From Streptomyces lateritius (lineage in GTDB: Bacteria; Actinomycetota; Actinomycetes; Streptomycetales; Streptomycetaceae): a stretch of DNA of 64,000 nt. The notes beneath the pieces are model-generated. The model worked only from the letters and a program-made list of their open reading frames with translations. It was not told where the DNA came from and did no database searches. Both the position numbers and the translations under genes were made by a program. Where the stretch lies: contig NZ_BMTO01000015.1 in the NCBI RefSeq assembly GCF_014649715.1, positions 1 to 64,000 of the forward strand, read 5' to 3'. Positions 1 to 9,037 of the stretch are shown piece by piece; position 1 is the stretch's first letter, and each line of letters begins with the position of its first letter.

Positions 1-63
1 AAGCACAGCCCGCTGGGCACCGGTCACCGACAACGGCGGAATCTTCGGACCCGGACGACTCAT
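1..63 (-). CDS. IS630-family transposase, N-terminal 21 codons (partial)
   Basis: The minus strand from 63 reads MSRPGPKIPPLSVTGAQRAVL and continues past the window edge. This matches the usual beginning of actinobacterial IS630-family transposases, where a short Pro/Gly/Lys-rich start precedes a helix-turn-helix segment. The catalytic DDE domain would lie outside the window, so whether the copy is intact is unknown. The family call rests on recognition of the short N-terminus plus the CTAG junction near 97-100. Confidence 0.6.
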   Translation of the reverse strand, partial: MSRPGPKIPPLSVTGAQRAVL

Positions 64-99
64 ACCGAACCAACGACGAATCTCCGACTCAGGTCACTA
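1..99 (-). mobile_element. terminal part of an IS630-like insertion sequence
   Basis: The left edge of the window lies inside an insertion sequence. On the minus strand a transposase start codon lies at 63-61, and about 35 bp further out is CTAG at 97-100. IS630 elements typically insert at TA, often within CTAG, so the element most likely ends at or next to this TA. The outer terminal repeat would be the sequence just inside it. The other end is outside the window, so the repeat pair and target duplication cannot be verified. Confidence 0.6.
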
Positions 100-140
100 G
101 GTCGGGTCCGGAAGGTAGCGCCGTCTGCCCGCAGGGCAGG

Positions 141-157
141 GCACGCGGCGAGCGTGC
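141..157. terminator. hairpin downstream of the PAS-GAF gene
   Basis: GCACGC (141-146) and GCGTGC (152-157) form a perfect 6-bp stem with a 5-nt loop, next to a shorter TGCCC/GGGCA hairpin at 126-138. There is no T-run, as is usual for actinobacterial terminators. The site lies about 45-60 bp beyond the stop of the leftward PAS-GAF gene and before the insertion-sequence end. The rest of 101-200 shows no recognisable gene. Confidence 0.3.
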
Positions 158-200
158 GGGCCAGGCGTCGCGGGGCCAGGCGGGACTTCACGGACACGGC

Positions 201-1559
201 CTAGGTCTCACTGGAGGGGACCCCCGCGCCGGCCAGGTCCAGGGACGCCGCCACCCGTGCCGCCACGGTGTCCGCGTACACCGCGTCCGGCCGCTCGAAG
301 GCCGTACGGGACGCCGCGCGGAGGAAGGTCACGGCGCCCACCGTGCGGCCCCGGCTGCGCAGCGGAAGGCACAGCGCGTGGACGGCGTCGCGGGGCCAGT
401 GGCGCTCCACGGCCCAGTCCTCGGCGCCGCGCGCCGTCGCGGCGGAGGCCGAGGCCCGCACCGGGCCCGTGCGGGAGACCGCCTGGAGGACCGGGTGGCC
501 CGAGGGATAGCGCAGCGGAATGCCCCCGCCCGCGACCGGGACCACCGGGCCGGGGGCGCCGGCCGGGGTGGCCGCGACCCGGACGAGGCGCCGCTCCCCC
601 GCCGCCAGGTCGAGCAGCGCGTGGTCGGCGAACCCGGCCAGCGCGAAGTCCAGCAGGACCGTCGCCGCCTCCATGGGGTCCTCGCACTCCGCCGCCGCCG
701 CACCGGCCCGGTGCAACTGGCTGTACCGGAACCGCAGCCGGTCCGCCTCCTGCTCCGCGAGCCGCTCCTCCGTCACGTCCTGGAAGAGCCACCCCACGCC
801 CAGCGGCACCGGCTCCTCCGCCAACGGCGACGACAGCCGCACGAAACCGCTGCGCCAGCAGCGCCGCCGCTCGCCCTCCGCGGTCCGCAGGGTCACCCAC
901 ACCTCGGCGAGCGCCCGCGGCGCCCCCTCCGCCAGCACATGCTGGAGGGCGCCCTCCAGCTCCTCCACACCCTGGACGACCAACTCGCCGAGCGGCCGCC
1001 CGAGGAGAGTCGTACGGCCGGCGCCCATCGTCCGGGCGGCGTACCCGTTGACGACGGTGGGCCGCAGATCGACGTCGACCAGGACGACGCCCCAGGACGC
1101 GTCCTCGAACAGCGCCTCGCTGAGCGCGATCGACCGCTCCAGATCGATCTGCGCGTGCACCTCGCTGAACGCGCAGTACACCCCGGCCGGGGCGCCGTCC
1201 GGACCGCGCACGCCCGCCGACTGCGTCCGTACGAGCACCCTGCCGCCGTCCTTCCGCAGCAGGGCGAACTCGTGCACCAGCCGGCCGGGCGCCTCCATCG
1301 CCGCCATCAGCCGCGCCAGCGCCTCCGCCGCGTCGGCCCTGCGCGCCGCCCACCCCTCGAACCCGCTCCGCCCGACGGCCTCCTCGGCCGACCAGCCGAG
1401 GATCCGCTCGGCCTCGCGGTTCCAGTGGGTGACGGTCCCGTCCGCGTCGAAGGCGCAGAGCGCCGCGTCCATCCCGTCCAGCAACGCGGCGAGCAGATCC
1501 GCCCCGGGCCCCTGCCCGTCGGCCGCCCGCCGCGCGGTCTCGCTCGTGGAAGCACTCAT
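201..1559 (-). CDS. PAS-PAS-GAF sensor protein without output domain
   Basis: A 452-residue soluble protein. An N-terminal PAS domain spans roughly residues 25-130 (GWSAEEAVGRSG is a typical PAS helix segment), a second PAS with PAC-like strands about 145-265, and a GAF domain about 280-440. Such modules bind small ligands or cofactors and usually feed a kinase, GGDEF or PP2C (SpoIIE-like) domain. None is present: the protein ends six residues after the GAF domain. The ATG at 1559 is preceded by a G-rich ribosome-binding site. The insertion sequence starts about 100 bp beyond the stop, so loss of a C-terminal output domain is possible but not shown. No transmembrane segment is visible. Confidence 0.8.
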   Translation of the reverse strand: MSASTSETARRAADGQGPGADLLAALLDGMDAALCAFDADGTVTHWNREAERILGWSAEEAVGRSGFEGWAARRADAAEALARLMAAMEAPGRLVHEFALLRKDGGRVLVRTQSAGVRGPDGAPAGVYCAFSEVHAQIDLERSIALSEALFEDASWGVVLVDVDLRPTVVNGYAARTMGAGRTTLLGRPLGELVVQGVEELEGALQHVLAEGAPRALAEVWVTLRTAEGERRRCWRSGFVRLSSPLAEEPVPLGVGWLFQDVTEERLAEQEADRLRFRYSQLHRAGAAAAECEDPMEAATVLLDFALAGFADHALLDLAAGERRLVRVAATPAGAPGPVVPVAGGGIPLRYPSGHPVLQAVSRTGPVRASASAATARGAEDWAVERHWPRDAVHALCLPLRSRGRTVGAVTFLRAASRTAFERPDAVYADTVAARVAASLDLAGAGVPSSET

Positions 1560-1700
1560 CCCGGACCCCCTGTCAGGACGGTGTACGCGCGTGCATCCGC
1601 ACGCCCCGCCCCCAATTCAACTGGAACGTGACGCACGACACACCCGCTTCAACGAAATCGTTGCGCCCCGGAAGCGCGCGGAACCCGTCTCATAAATCGC

Positions 1701-1729
1701 TTGAGCCCTCGCCGATCGCTTCTTAGGGT
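1701..1729 (+). promoter_or_regulatory. consensus-like sigma-70 promoter for an orphan transcript
   Basis: TTGAGC at 1701-1706 and TAGGGT at 1724-1729 are separated by exactly 17 bp, a good match to the principal (HrdB-type) promoter of Streptomyces. Transcription would begin near 1736 and run into a mini-ORF and a series of strong stems. No rightward protein gene follows until 8159, so the promoter seems dedicated to the RNA described next. Confidence 0.6.
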
Positions 1730-1735
1730 GGGGGC

Positions 1736-2004
1736 ACACGTCGAAAGGAGGTGATCCGAAAACATGGTTTCTTTTCGGACTCGTGAGGTGACTGCGGGCT
1801 AAGGCCTGCTGTCGCACATCGTGCATCTCGGCAGGCTGTCTGCCGACAACAACGCAGTCACCCGACCCGTGGGCCGCCGGTAAGTCCGGCCGGCTCTCGT
1901 CCGAACTCGAGCGGACGGGACCAAGGCCCACGGGTCGTCCGCGTTCTCCCAGCTCCTGCGGCGTAAAGAAGTCCGCCGTCGGCGCGGCGACCGCGTCGAC
2001 GGCG
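1736..2004 (+). ncRNA. candidate structured RNA in the gap 1560-2023
   Basis: The gap between the two leftward genes holds a rightward promoter followed by several perfect inverted repeats. A 10-bp stem pairs 1787-1796 with 1853-1862 and encloses two hairpins (1814-1824, and 1828-1834 with 1840-1846). A 13-bp stem pairs 1863-1875 with 1925-1937 and encloses a 6-bp CGTCCG/CGGACG hairpin. A last 8-bp stem (1974-1981 with 1997-2004) could terminate the transcript. The arrangement resembles a multi-branch riboregulator, but I do not recognise an Rfam family and it is not tmRNA, 6S, RNase P or SRP RNA as I know them. The 3' end is inferred. Confidence 0.45.
1764..1802 (+). CDS. 12-codon ORF behind a perfect Shine-Dalgarno sequence
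   Basis: The ORF encodes MVSFRTREVTAG. It starts 12 nt after GGAGG inside GAAAGGAGGTGATCC (1743-1757), which is complementary over 15 nt to the 3' end of 16S rRNA. Its last codons form the left arm of the long stem 1787-1796/1853-1862, so translation would disturb that stem, as in attenuators. No structural gene follows on this strand. It could be a leader peptide of a lost gene or a regulatory mini-ORF within an RNA; no function is assigned. Confidence 0.4.
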   Translation: MVSFRTREVTAG

Positions 2005-2023
2005 AACCTCCCTCACTTCGGCG

Positions 2024-5000
2024 TCAGAACAGGCCCTTGAATCCGTTCCAGCCCCCGGTGCCGATCAGCACCCGGCCGCCGTACGTACCGGCCCCCGTGG
2101 AGGCGTACCGCCACAGCTTCCCCGTGGTGTCCCGCGCCAGCAGATCGGCGCGCCCGTCACCGGACAGGTCACCGGTCGTGACGAGAGCGGAGTAACCGCC
2201 CCACCCGCCGCCGACCCGCACCCGCGCGGTCAGGCCGCCGGTGGAGGTTCCGTAGTACCGCCACAGCACACCGGCGGAGTCGACCCCGAGCAGGTCGCCA
2301 CGCCCGTCCCCGTTCAGGTCCCCCGCCCCGACGATCCGCTTGTACAGCTTCCAGTTCGTCCCGATGCGCACCCGGGCCTTCAGCCGGTGATCGGCCGTAC
2401 CGGCGTAGAAGTACAGGTCACCGGTGGATGCCTGGCGGGCCACCAGGTCGACGAACCCGTCGCCGTTGACATCGCCGGACGACGTCAGCTGGTCGTACTG
2501 CCCCCAGCCGGATCCGAGCAGCGTGTACGGCGACGAAGCGGTGACGGCCTTCCCGCACCCGGGCCGGTACGCCCGCAGCTGGTCCCCGACCCGCGCGAGC
2601 ACGTCCCCGCACCGGTCGCCGTCGATGTCCCCGAAGGGCACGAGCACGGAGCCGGCGGCGAACGGGCTGCCGGTCCCGGCGATACGGGACGACAGGCCAC
2701 CGGTCCCGGTGCCCCGGTACAGCGACACCGCCCCGGTCGTGTCCATCGCCAGCAGGTCGCCGAACCCGTCGTCGCCGGCCATGTCCCGCCACACGGCGGC
2801 ACCGCCGGTCACCGGCACCGTCCCGAGGACGGAAAGGTCCGCCTGGACGCCGTCGGCGGGCTTCGCGGTCAGGGTCCAGGTGTAGGCCCCGTTCGGGACG
2901 TACTTCCCGCCCGCGTCCCTGCCGTCCCACGACGGCGCGACCAGGCCCCTGGCCTCCCCGCCGGAGAGGGTCCGCACGGTCTTCCCGGTCGCCTTGTTCT
3001 TCAGCGTCAGCGACCACGACGCCGCCGGCTTCGACAGCCACCAGCGCGGCTTCCAGACACCGGCCTTGATGTTCACGGCGGGCGTTTCGGCGTCGATGAC
3101 GGCGATCCGGGAGGCCGGAACGCCCGACGGGACGATCCGCACCCGGCGGTCCTCGCCCGTGTAGGCGACGTGACCGCCGAAGCGGTCGACGGTCCACCCG
3201 GACCGGCGTGCGGTCCGGTCTCCGAGCTCAGCGGCGGTGGCGACCACTCGCTGGGGCAGGTCCGCCTCCTTTCCGCTGACCGGGAGGCCGTTGTGCAGGT
3301 CGACGAGGGTGAGGCCGACGGCGTCCGAGCGGCGGACCAGGTAGCCGTCGCCGAGGAGCGTGTGGTCGGCGCCCAGCCTCAGGGAGCGCTTCGTCTGCAG
3401 GTCGTGGACCCCGGCGCCCTTGAAGTCGTGGCCGTGGTCGCCGCACCGCCAGTACACCCAGCGGCCCACGGCCTGGAGATCGTTGGGAACGCAGCCCGCG
3501 TCGAAGGACTCGCCGGCGGCGCCCGTCGACAGGTTCTTCGCCGCCACCCAGGTCGACACGCCCGAGCTGGAGTCGTCCCACCGGCCGAGGGCGCTCCACA
3601 GCGTGTTGCCCCAGACGGAGGCCGCCACCGGCTGCCGCTTCAGGAGCACGCTCCCGGTGTCGGCGTCCTTGAAGTGGAGGACCGCCTGCTCACCGCCCCA
3701 CGCCTGGTTCACGACACCGAACCGGCCGGAGAGGTCGACGAGCTGCGGGCTGCCGAGTCCGGAGGTGACCCTCGGGCCCCACGGGGCGGCGCCGTTCCGG
3801 TAGAGCATGGTGACGTCTTGCTCGGTCGCGGCCTTGCGGCCGTGATGGCCGTCGCCGCTCGCGAACATGGTCACGCAGGAGGTGCCGGAGGTGACGCCGC
3901 AGTCCTCGTCCCGGCCGGACACGACGCCGTCGACGGTCGAGTCCAGCTCCTCCGGACGGCCGGAGGTCTTCAGCCAGGTGCTCCGGTAGCCGCCGATGGT
4001 GGTGCCGGGGCTGTAGTGCTGCGAGTCGTCGGCCGTGGTGAGGACACCGCTGCCCAGCGAGATGCCGGCCGGCTCGGCCTCCCTGTCCGCTATGTCCGCG
4101 AGGCGCTTGCGGGTGACGGTGCCGTCCGCGGCGGGGGTGAAGAGGTAGTACCCCCATGCGAGTGCGCCGTAGGTGGTGCGCTCCTCCGCGCCGGCCACCA
4201 GGAGCGAGCCGTCGGGGGTGCGGTGCAGGGAGGTGGAGGCGACGGCCAGCAGGGACTTCAGGTACCTCCCGTCGAGGTCGCGCAGGGACAGCTCGTTGCC
4301 CCGGTACTCGTTGTCGCCCGGGTTCGGCCGGGACACGGTGACGAGACCGCCGGCGAAGGGCCGGACGGTGTCGTCGTAGGAGATGTCCCGCAGGTCGAGG
4401 GTGGCCGGCTCCGCGTCCAGGTCGTCCCGGCGGTACACCTGGGCGGCGTAGGACTCCGGGGCACCGTGGTGGTAGACGGTGTCCCGGTCGAAGGAGACGC
4501 TCTCGCCCTGCGTGGAGAGCGCCTTCACGCTCCCGGTGGCGAGGTCGACGACCCACCACCCCTGGGACATCGTGCTGTCCTCCCACTTGATGCCGCGGAC
4601 GGCGACGGACCGGGCGTCGCCCTCACTGATGGAAAGGTTCCACCCCTCCGGCAGGCCCTCCAGTCTCCGGTCCCGCACCTCGCCGTTCTCCAGATGCAGG
4701 AGGTGCAGGCCGGTCACGGCGTTCTCGGCACCGGTCCGGGTGACGACGGTGTCGCCGTAGGTGGCGACGTACGTCTGGCCTTCCGGGATCTGGACCGTGG
4801 TGGACGGTCCGCCGCCCGCCCGCTGCTGGAGCGTCACGTGCGGGGTCGGGGTTTCCGCGTAGAGGGCGACGGTGTCGGAGCCGTGGCCGAAGTCCGCCGG
4901 GTACTGGGCGAAACGGAACTCGTCCACGTCGTACGCGAGCGGCTCGGGCAGCCGGTGGTCGAGGAGGGTGGTGGCACCGGTGGCGTAGTCGATCCAGCGG

Positions 5001-5248
5001 AGACGGTCGTCACCCTCCTGGGCGGTGAGGAAGCCGGTCTCGCCGGCGTTCAGGACGATGGTGGCGCGGGGCACGAAGCGTGCGCCCGGACTGATGACGA
5101 CGGGATCGGCGGACGCACCGGGGGTCTCGGCGACGGCCGACCCCGTGGCGGTGCCGATTCCGGCGGTCACGGCGAGCGTGACGGTGAGAGCGATACGGCC
5201 GAGCGCGCGCTGGTGGCGCGTGGCCCGCCTGTTCAGCGGACGAATCAC
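2024..5248 (-). CDS. secreted FG-GAP/VCBS-repeat protein with FlgD-type Ig domain
   Basis: A 1074-residue exported protein. The GTG at 5248 follows a GGGAGGG ribosome-binding site and begins with basic residues, then a hydrophobic segment and an Ala-rich cleavage region by about residue 40. The middle (about 50-700) is a repetitive beta-rich, propeller-like region. A FlgD-like Ig domain precedes the C-terminus (motif PSWDGRDAGGKYVPNGAYTW). The last ~245 residues hold five FG-GAP/VCBS repeats with calcium-loop motifs such as DVNGDGFVD and DLNGDGRGD. Proteins like this are usually extracellular, and the repeats support calcium-dependent folding or binding; no catalytic motif is visible. It stands alone, with no operon partner. 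Confidence 0.85.
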   Translation of the reverse strand: MIRPLNRRATRHQRALGRIALTVTLAVTAGIGTATGSAVAETPGASADPVVISPGARFVPRATIVLNAGETGFLTAQEGDDRLRWIDYATGATTLLDHRLPEPLAYDVDEFRFAQYPADFGHGSDTVALYAETPTPHVTLQQRAGGGPSTTVQIPEGQTYVATYGDTVVTRTGAENAVTGLHLLHLENGEVRDRRLEGLPEGWNLSISEGDARSVAVRGIKWEDSTMSQGWWVVDLATGSVKALSTQGESVSFDRDTVYHHGAPESYAAQVYRRDDLDAEPATLDLRDISYDDTVRPFAGGLVTVSRPNPGDNEYRGNELSLRDLDGRYLKSLLAVASTSLHRTPDGSLLVAGAEERTTYGALAWGYYLFTPAADGTVTRKRLADIADREAEPAGISLGSGVLTTADDSQHYSPGTTIGGYRSTWLKTSGRPEELDSTVDGVVSGRDEDCGVTSGTSCVTMFASGDGHHGRKAATEQDVTMLYRNGAAPWGPRVTSGLGSPQLVDLSGRFGVVNQAWGGEQAVLHFKDADTGSVLLKRQPVAASVWGNTLWSALGRWDDSSSGVSTWVAAKNLSTGAAGESFDAGCVPNDLQAVGRWVYWRCGDHGHDFKGAGVHDLQTKRSLRLGADHTLLGDGYLVRRSDAVGLTLVDLHNGLPVSGKEADLPQRVVATAAELGDRTARRSGWTVDRFGGHVAYTGEDRRVRIVPSGVPASRIAVIDAETPAVNIKAGVWKPRWWLSKPAASWSLTLKNKATGKTVRTLSGGEARGLVAPSWDGRDAGGKYVPNGAYTWTLTAKPADGVQADLSVLGTVPVTGGAAVWRDMAGDDGFGDLLAMDTTGAVSLYRGTGTGGLSSRIAGTGSPFAAGSVLVPFGDIDGDRCGDVLARVGDQLRAYRPGCGKAVTASSPYTLLGSGWGQYDQLTSSGDVNGDGFVDLVARQASTGDLYFYAGTADHRLKARVRIGTNWKLYKRIVGAGDLNGDGRGDLLGVDSAGVLWRYYGTSTGGLTARVRVGGGWGGYSALVTTGDLSGDGRADLLARDTTGKLWRYASTGAGTYGGRVLIGTGGWNGFKGLF

Positions 5249-5406
5249 GAAGAAGTCCCTCCCCAGGGCAGTCGACGCAGGGGGGGGGCGCTCACGGAAT
5301 CGCCGCTCGTCCCTGCGCGAGCAGGGCGACAGTAGCAGGAGGGATCTTCGCGTGACACCTGGTTTCGAACCTGTTCAAGGGCTGAAGGCGGTCCGGGTGG
5401 GAGCCT

Positions 5407-6224
5407 CTAGGCGAGGCCCAGTCTGCCCGTGCGCTGGGAGCGTGCCTCGCCCAGGCGCAGGATGAGCGCGGCCGCCGCCAGGAGGGTCGCGCTGAGCAGG
5501 AGGAGGGCCAGGAGGGTCGGGGCGAGCTCGGCGAGGGTGCGGTGTTCCAGGAGCGCGCCTCGCACCGCGATGAGGCTGCCCGTCAGGGGGAAGACCGCGC
5601 CCACGACCTGGATCGTCGCCGGCAGGGCGAAGTGCGGGAGGCGGACGCCCGAGACGAACCAGAGGGGTTCGTCGAGGATCGTGTAGAGGAAGGCGGAGTC
5701 GCGGGAGAAGACCAGCAGGCTGTTGAGGAACGCGCCCCACGCGGCGGCCGGGATCAGCAGCGCCAGGAAGACGATCCCGTACATCCACCAGGCCGAGACG
5801 GAGAGCGTGCCGAAGCCGGTCAGGGCGGCGACGGTGAAGCAGGTCAGCAGCCAGGCGTTCTGCAGGAGCGCCCCGGCGCCGTTGGCGAGCATGAGGGTGA
5901 GGCGGCCGGCCGGGGAGAGGAAGAGGAGTTCCAGGGTGCCGGTGGTGCGTTCGAAGGAGAGGTGCCAGGCCGACTGGACGAGGGAGAAGAAGAAGGCGTA
6001 GGCGAGGGTGCCGGTGGCCAGGAAGGCGAGGAGGCGGTCGGGGTCGGCGGCGAGCGGCCAGTTCGCGGCGGCCGGGGAGGCGGTGGCGACGGGGCGCAGG
6101 GTGTAGTAGGTGGTGGCCAGTTGGAGGACGGGCCAGACGAGCATCGAGAAGACGACGATGGGCTGGCCGAAGAGGCGTCGGTGCTGCTTGAGCGCTTCCG
6201 CCGCGAAGACCCGCAGGGCGTGGC

Positions 6225-6228
<4 letters not shown>
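5407..6228 (-). CDS. ABC-2 type transporter permease (third gene of an exporter operon)
   Basis: A 273-residue membrane protein with about six hydrophobic segments and the ABC-2 layout (for example a segment near LLFLSPAGRLTLMLANG). It would form half of the membrane channel of an exporter with the permease at 7217-8020 and the ATPase between them. Its ATG at 6228 overlaps the ATPase stop by 4 bp (ATGA), so translation is coupled. The downstream gap 5249-5406 holds no gene. The substrate is not evident; the divergent regulator is an HxlR-peroxiredoxin fusion. Confidence 0.85.
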
Positions 6229-7216
<988 letters not shown>

Positions 7217-7217
<1 letters not shown>

Positions 7218-8020
7218 CAGTACGTCCTTTCGACGGCCCGGGCCTCGGCCCGTGGCAGGTAGAGCAGTCCGAGGAGGAGGTAGGCGGCGGTGAGCAGGGC
7301 GCAGACGCCCAGTCGCGGCAGGAGGTCGGGGAGCGACTGGCCCCCGGTGAACGCGCCGTGCAGGACGTCCATGGCCGAGGTGGTGGGGAGGAGTTCGGCG
7401 AACCACTGGGCCCACAGGGGCAGGTAGTCGCGGGGGAAGGTGAAGCCGCCGACCAGGCCGAGGACGATGAAGACGGTGTTCTGAGAGATGTGGGCCTCAC
7501 CGGCGGCGATCATCAGGCCGCCGAGGCCGACCGAGAGCGCGAAGACGGCGGCGACCAGCGCGAGCGCGCCGAGCAGCGCGCCGGCGGCCGAGGAGACGGG
7601 GACGGAGACGCCGAGGGCGGCGATCACCAGACCGAGGGTGAGGAACTCGACGAGGCTGCTGAGGACGGCGAAGACGGTGAAGCCGAGGAGGTACGGGAAG
7701 CGGCCGGCGGGGGCGACGAGGAGGGCGCCGAGGGTGCCCTGGCGCTGTTCGGTGATCAGGGCCTTGGCGGACCAGAGGATGAGCCGGACGGTGAACTGGA
7801 AGGCGGTCGCGCCGACGACGACGTAGGCGAGGTAGGCGGTGGTGCCGCTGCCCTGCTGGAAGTCGGCGGCGACGGTGCCGCCGCCGATGGCGTGGTAGCC
7901 GAGGTAGGCGAGCGAGATGGCGAGCGCGGCGGGCAGGACGGTGCCGACGGCGTACGTCCACGGGTAGGCGCGGCGGGTCATCTGCCAGGTGCGCCAGGCG
8001 GTCGCCCAGGCGATGGGCAT
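7217..8020 (-). CDS. ABC-2 type transporter permease (first gene of exporter operon)
   Basis: A 267-residue membrane protein with about six hydrophobic helices and the ABC-2 family pattern (ITEQRQGTLGALLVAPAGRF in the cytoplasmic coupling region). It is the first gene of a three-gene exporter operon, permease-ATPase-permease, all overlapping by 4 bp. The start lies about 140 bp from the divergent HxlR-type regulator gene, with two operator-like repeats between them that also cover this gene's promoter region. Confidence 0.85.
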
Positions 8021-8050
8021 GGAAGTGGTCCCCTCCCCCGAGGAATAGTG

Positions 8051-8099
8051 AGTTTCCTTTGGGAACTTGTGATGGCCGAGTAAGTTTCTATCGGGAACT
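8051..8099. promoter_or_regulatory. two tandem HxlR-type operator candidates
   Basis: AGTTTCCTTTGGGAACT (8051-8067) and AGTTTCTATCGGGAACT (8083-8099) are two near-identical imperfect dyads (AGTTtC-N5-GGGAACT) whose centres are 32 bp apart, about three helical turns, so two dimers would sit on the same DNA face. They lie between the exporter start (8020) and the regulator start (8159), where both promoters must be. The obvious ligand is the adjacent HxlR protein; binding is inferred. Confidence 0.6.
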
Positions 8100-8158
8100 C
8101 AGTCGATGGCGCAAGATGGGACGGCCCACCGAAGCGCCCCCGACCACTGGAGGAGACC

Positions 8159-9037
8159 ATGGCCCGAGCCGTGCCCGAGCGCGACGCCGCCTGTGCGATC
8201 GCCCAGGCCGCCGCCGTCGTCGGCGACTGGTGGAGCCTGCTGCTCGTACGGGAGACGGCGCGAGGCCGGCACCGCTTCGACGAGCTCCAGCGCGAACTCG
8301 ACATCTCCCGCAAGGTCCTCACCGAGCGGCTGAACCACCTGGTCGACAGCGGCGTCCTGGACAAGGTGCCGTACCAGGAGGGGCCGGTGCGGTACGAGTA
8401 CCGGCTCAGCGCGACGGGCCGCGCCCTGCTCCCCGTCCTGGTCTCGATGCAGGACTGGGCCGACCGCTGGCTGCTCGGCGACGGCACCCTCACCGCCTCG
8501 GCCGACGAGCACAGCGCCGAGGCCCGCCGCCTCCACGGCCTGCCCGGGACCCGGCTGCCCCGGCTGACCCTGCCCGCGCACACGGGCGAGGAGCAGGACC
8601 CGGTCGATCCGGGCGCCGCCGCCACCGTGCTCTTCTGCTACCCGGCGACCGGGCGGCCGAGCCCGCTGCCGGACGGCTGGAACGACATCCCCGGCACGGT
8701 CGGCTGCACGCTGGAGAACCGGCTGTTCAGGGACGCGTACGACAGGTTCACGGCGGCCGGGGTCGCGGTCCGCGGTGTCTCGACCCAGCGGCCCGACGAA
8801 CAGCGGGCCTTCGCCGCCGCCGAGGAGATCCCCTTCCCGCTGCTCTCCGACATGGACGCGCGGCTCGCGGCGGCGCTGCGGCTGCCGACCTTCCGGGCCG
8901 GGCAGGCGCTCCGGCTCAAGCGGGCGGTCGTCGTCGTCGACCGGGAGCGGACCGTACGGCACACGCAGTTCCCGGTCACGGACATTCCGCACGCGGTCGA
9001 GACGGCGCTGGCGGAGGCGATCAGCGCCTCACGGTGA
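8159..9037 (+). CDS. HxlR-family regulator fused to a peroxiredoxin-like domain
   Basis: A 292-residue fusion protein. Residues 1-100 are an HxlR winged helix (GDWWSLLLVRETARG, then a recognition region around SRKVLTERLNHLVDSGVL). After a linker, residues 150-290 resemble an AhpC/Bcp-type peroxiredoxin: an LFCYPATG strand, PGTVGCTLENRLFRD with the likely peroxidatic Cys183, and a GVS strand at 206-208. Most HxlR proteins are about 110-150 residues, so the second half is an addition. The architecture suggests a peroxide or thiol sensor controlling the divergent ABC exporter and itself. The start ATG follows GGAGG. It converges on pdxH with a 9-bp overlap. Confidence 0.8.
   Translation: MARAVPERDAACAIAQAAAVVGDWWSLLLVRETARGRHRFDELQRELDISRKVLTERLNHLVDSGVLDKVPYQEGPVRYEYRLSATGRALLPVLVSMQDWADRWLLGDGTLTASADEHSAEARRLHGLPGTRLPRLTLPAHTGEEQDPVDPGAAATVLFCYPATGRPSPLPDGWNDIPGTVGCTLENRLFRDAYDRFTAAGVAVRGVSTQRPDEQRAFAAAEEIPFPLLSDMDARLAAALRLPTFRAGQALRLKRAVVVVDRERTVRHTQFPVTDIPHAVETALAEAISASR

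Noticed and set aside
1743..1757. Fragment of an rRNA gene
   Set aside because: Only 15 bases match the complement of the 16S 3' end; the flanks do not match rRNA.
2387..5335. Long open frame antisense to the FG-GAP gene
   Set aside because: It is a GC-rich shadow with Arg/Gly/Val-rich composition and no domain, while the minus strand has a signal peptide and FG-GAP repeats.
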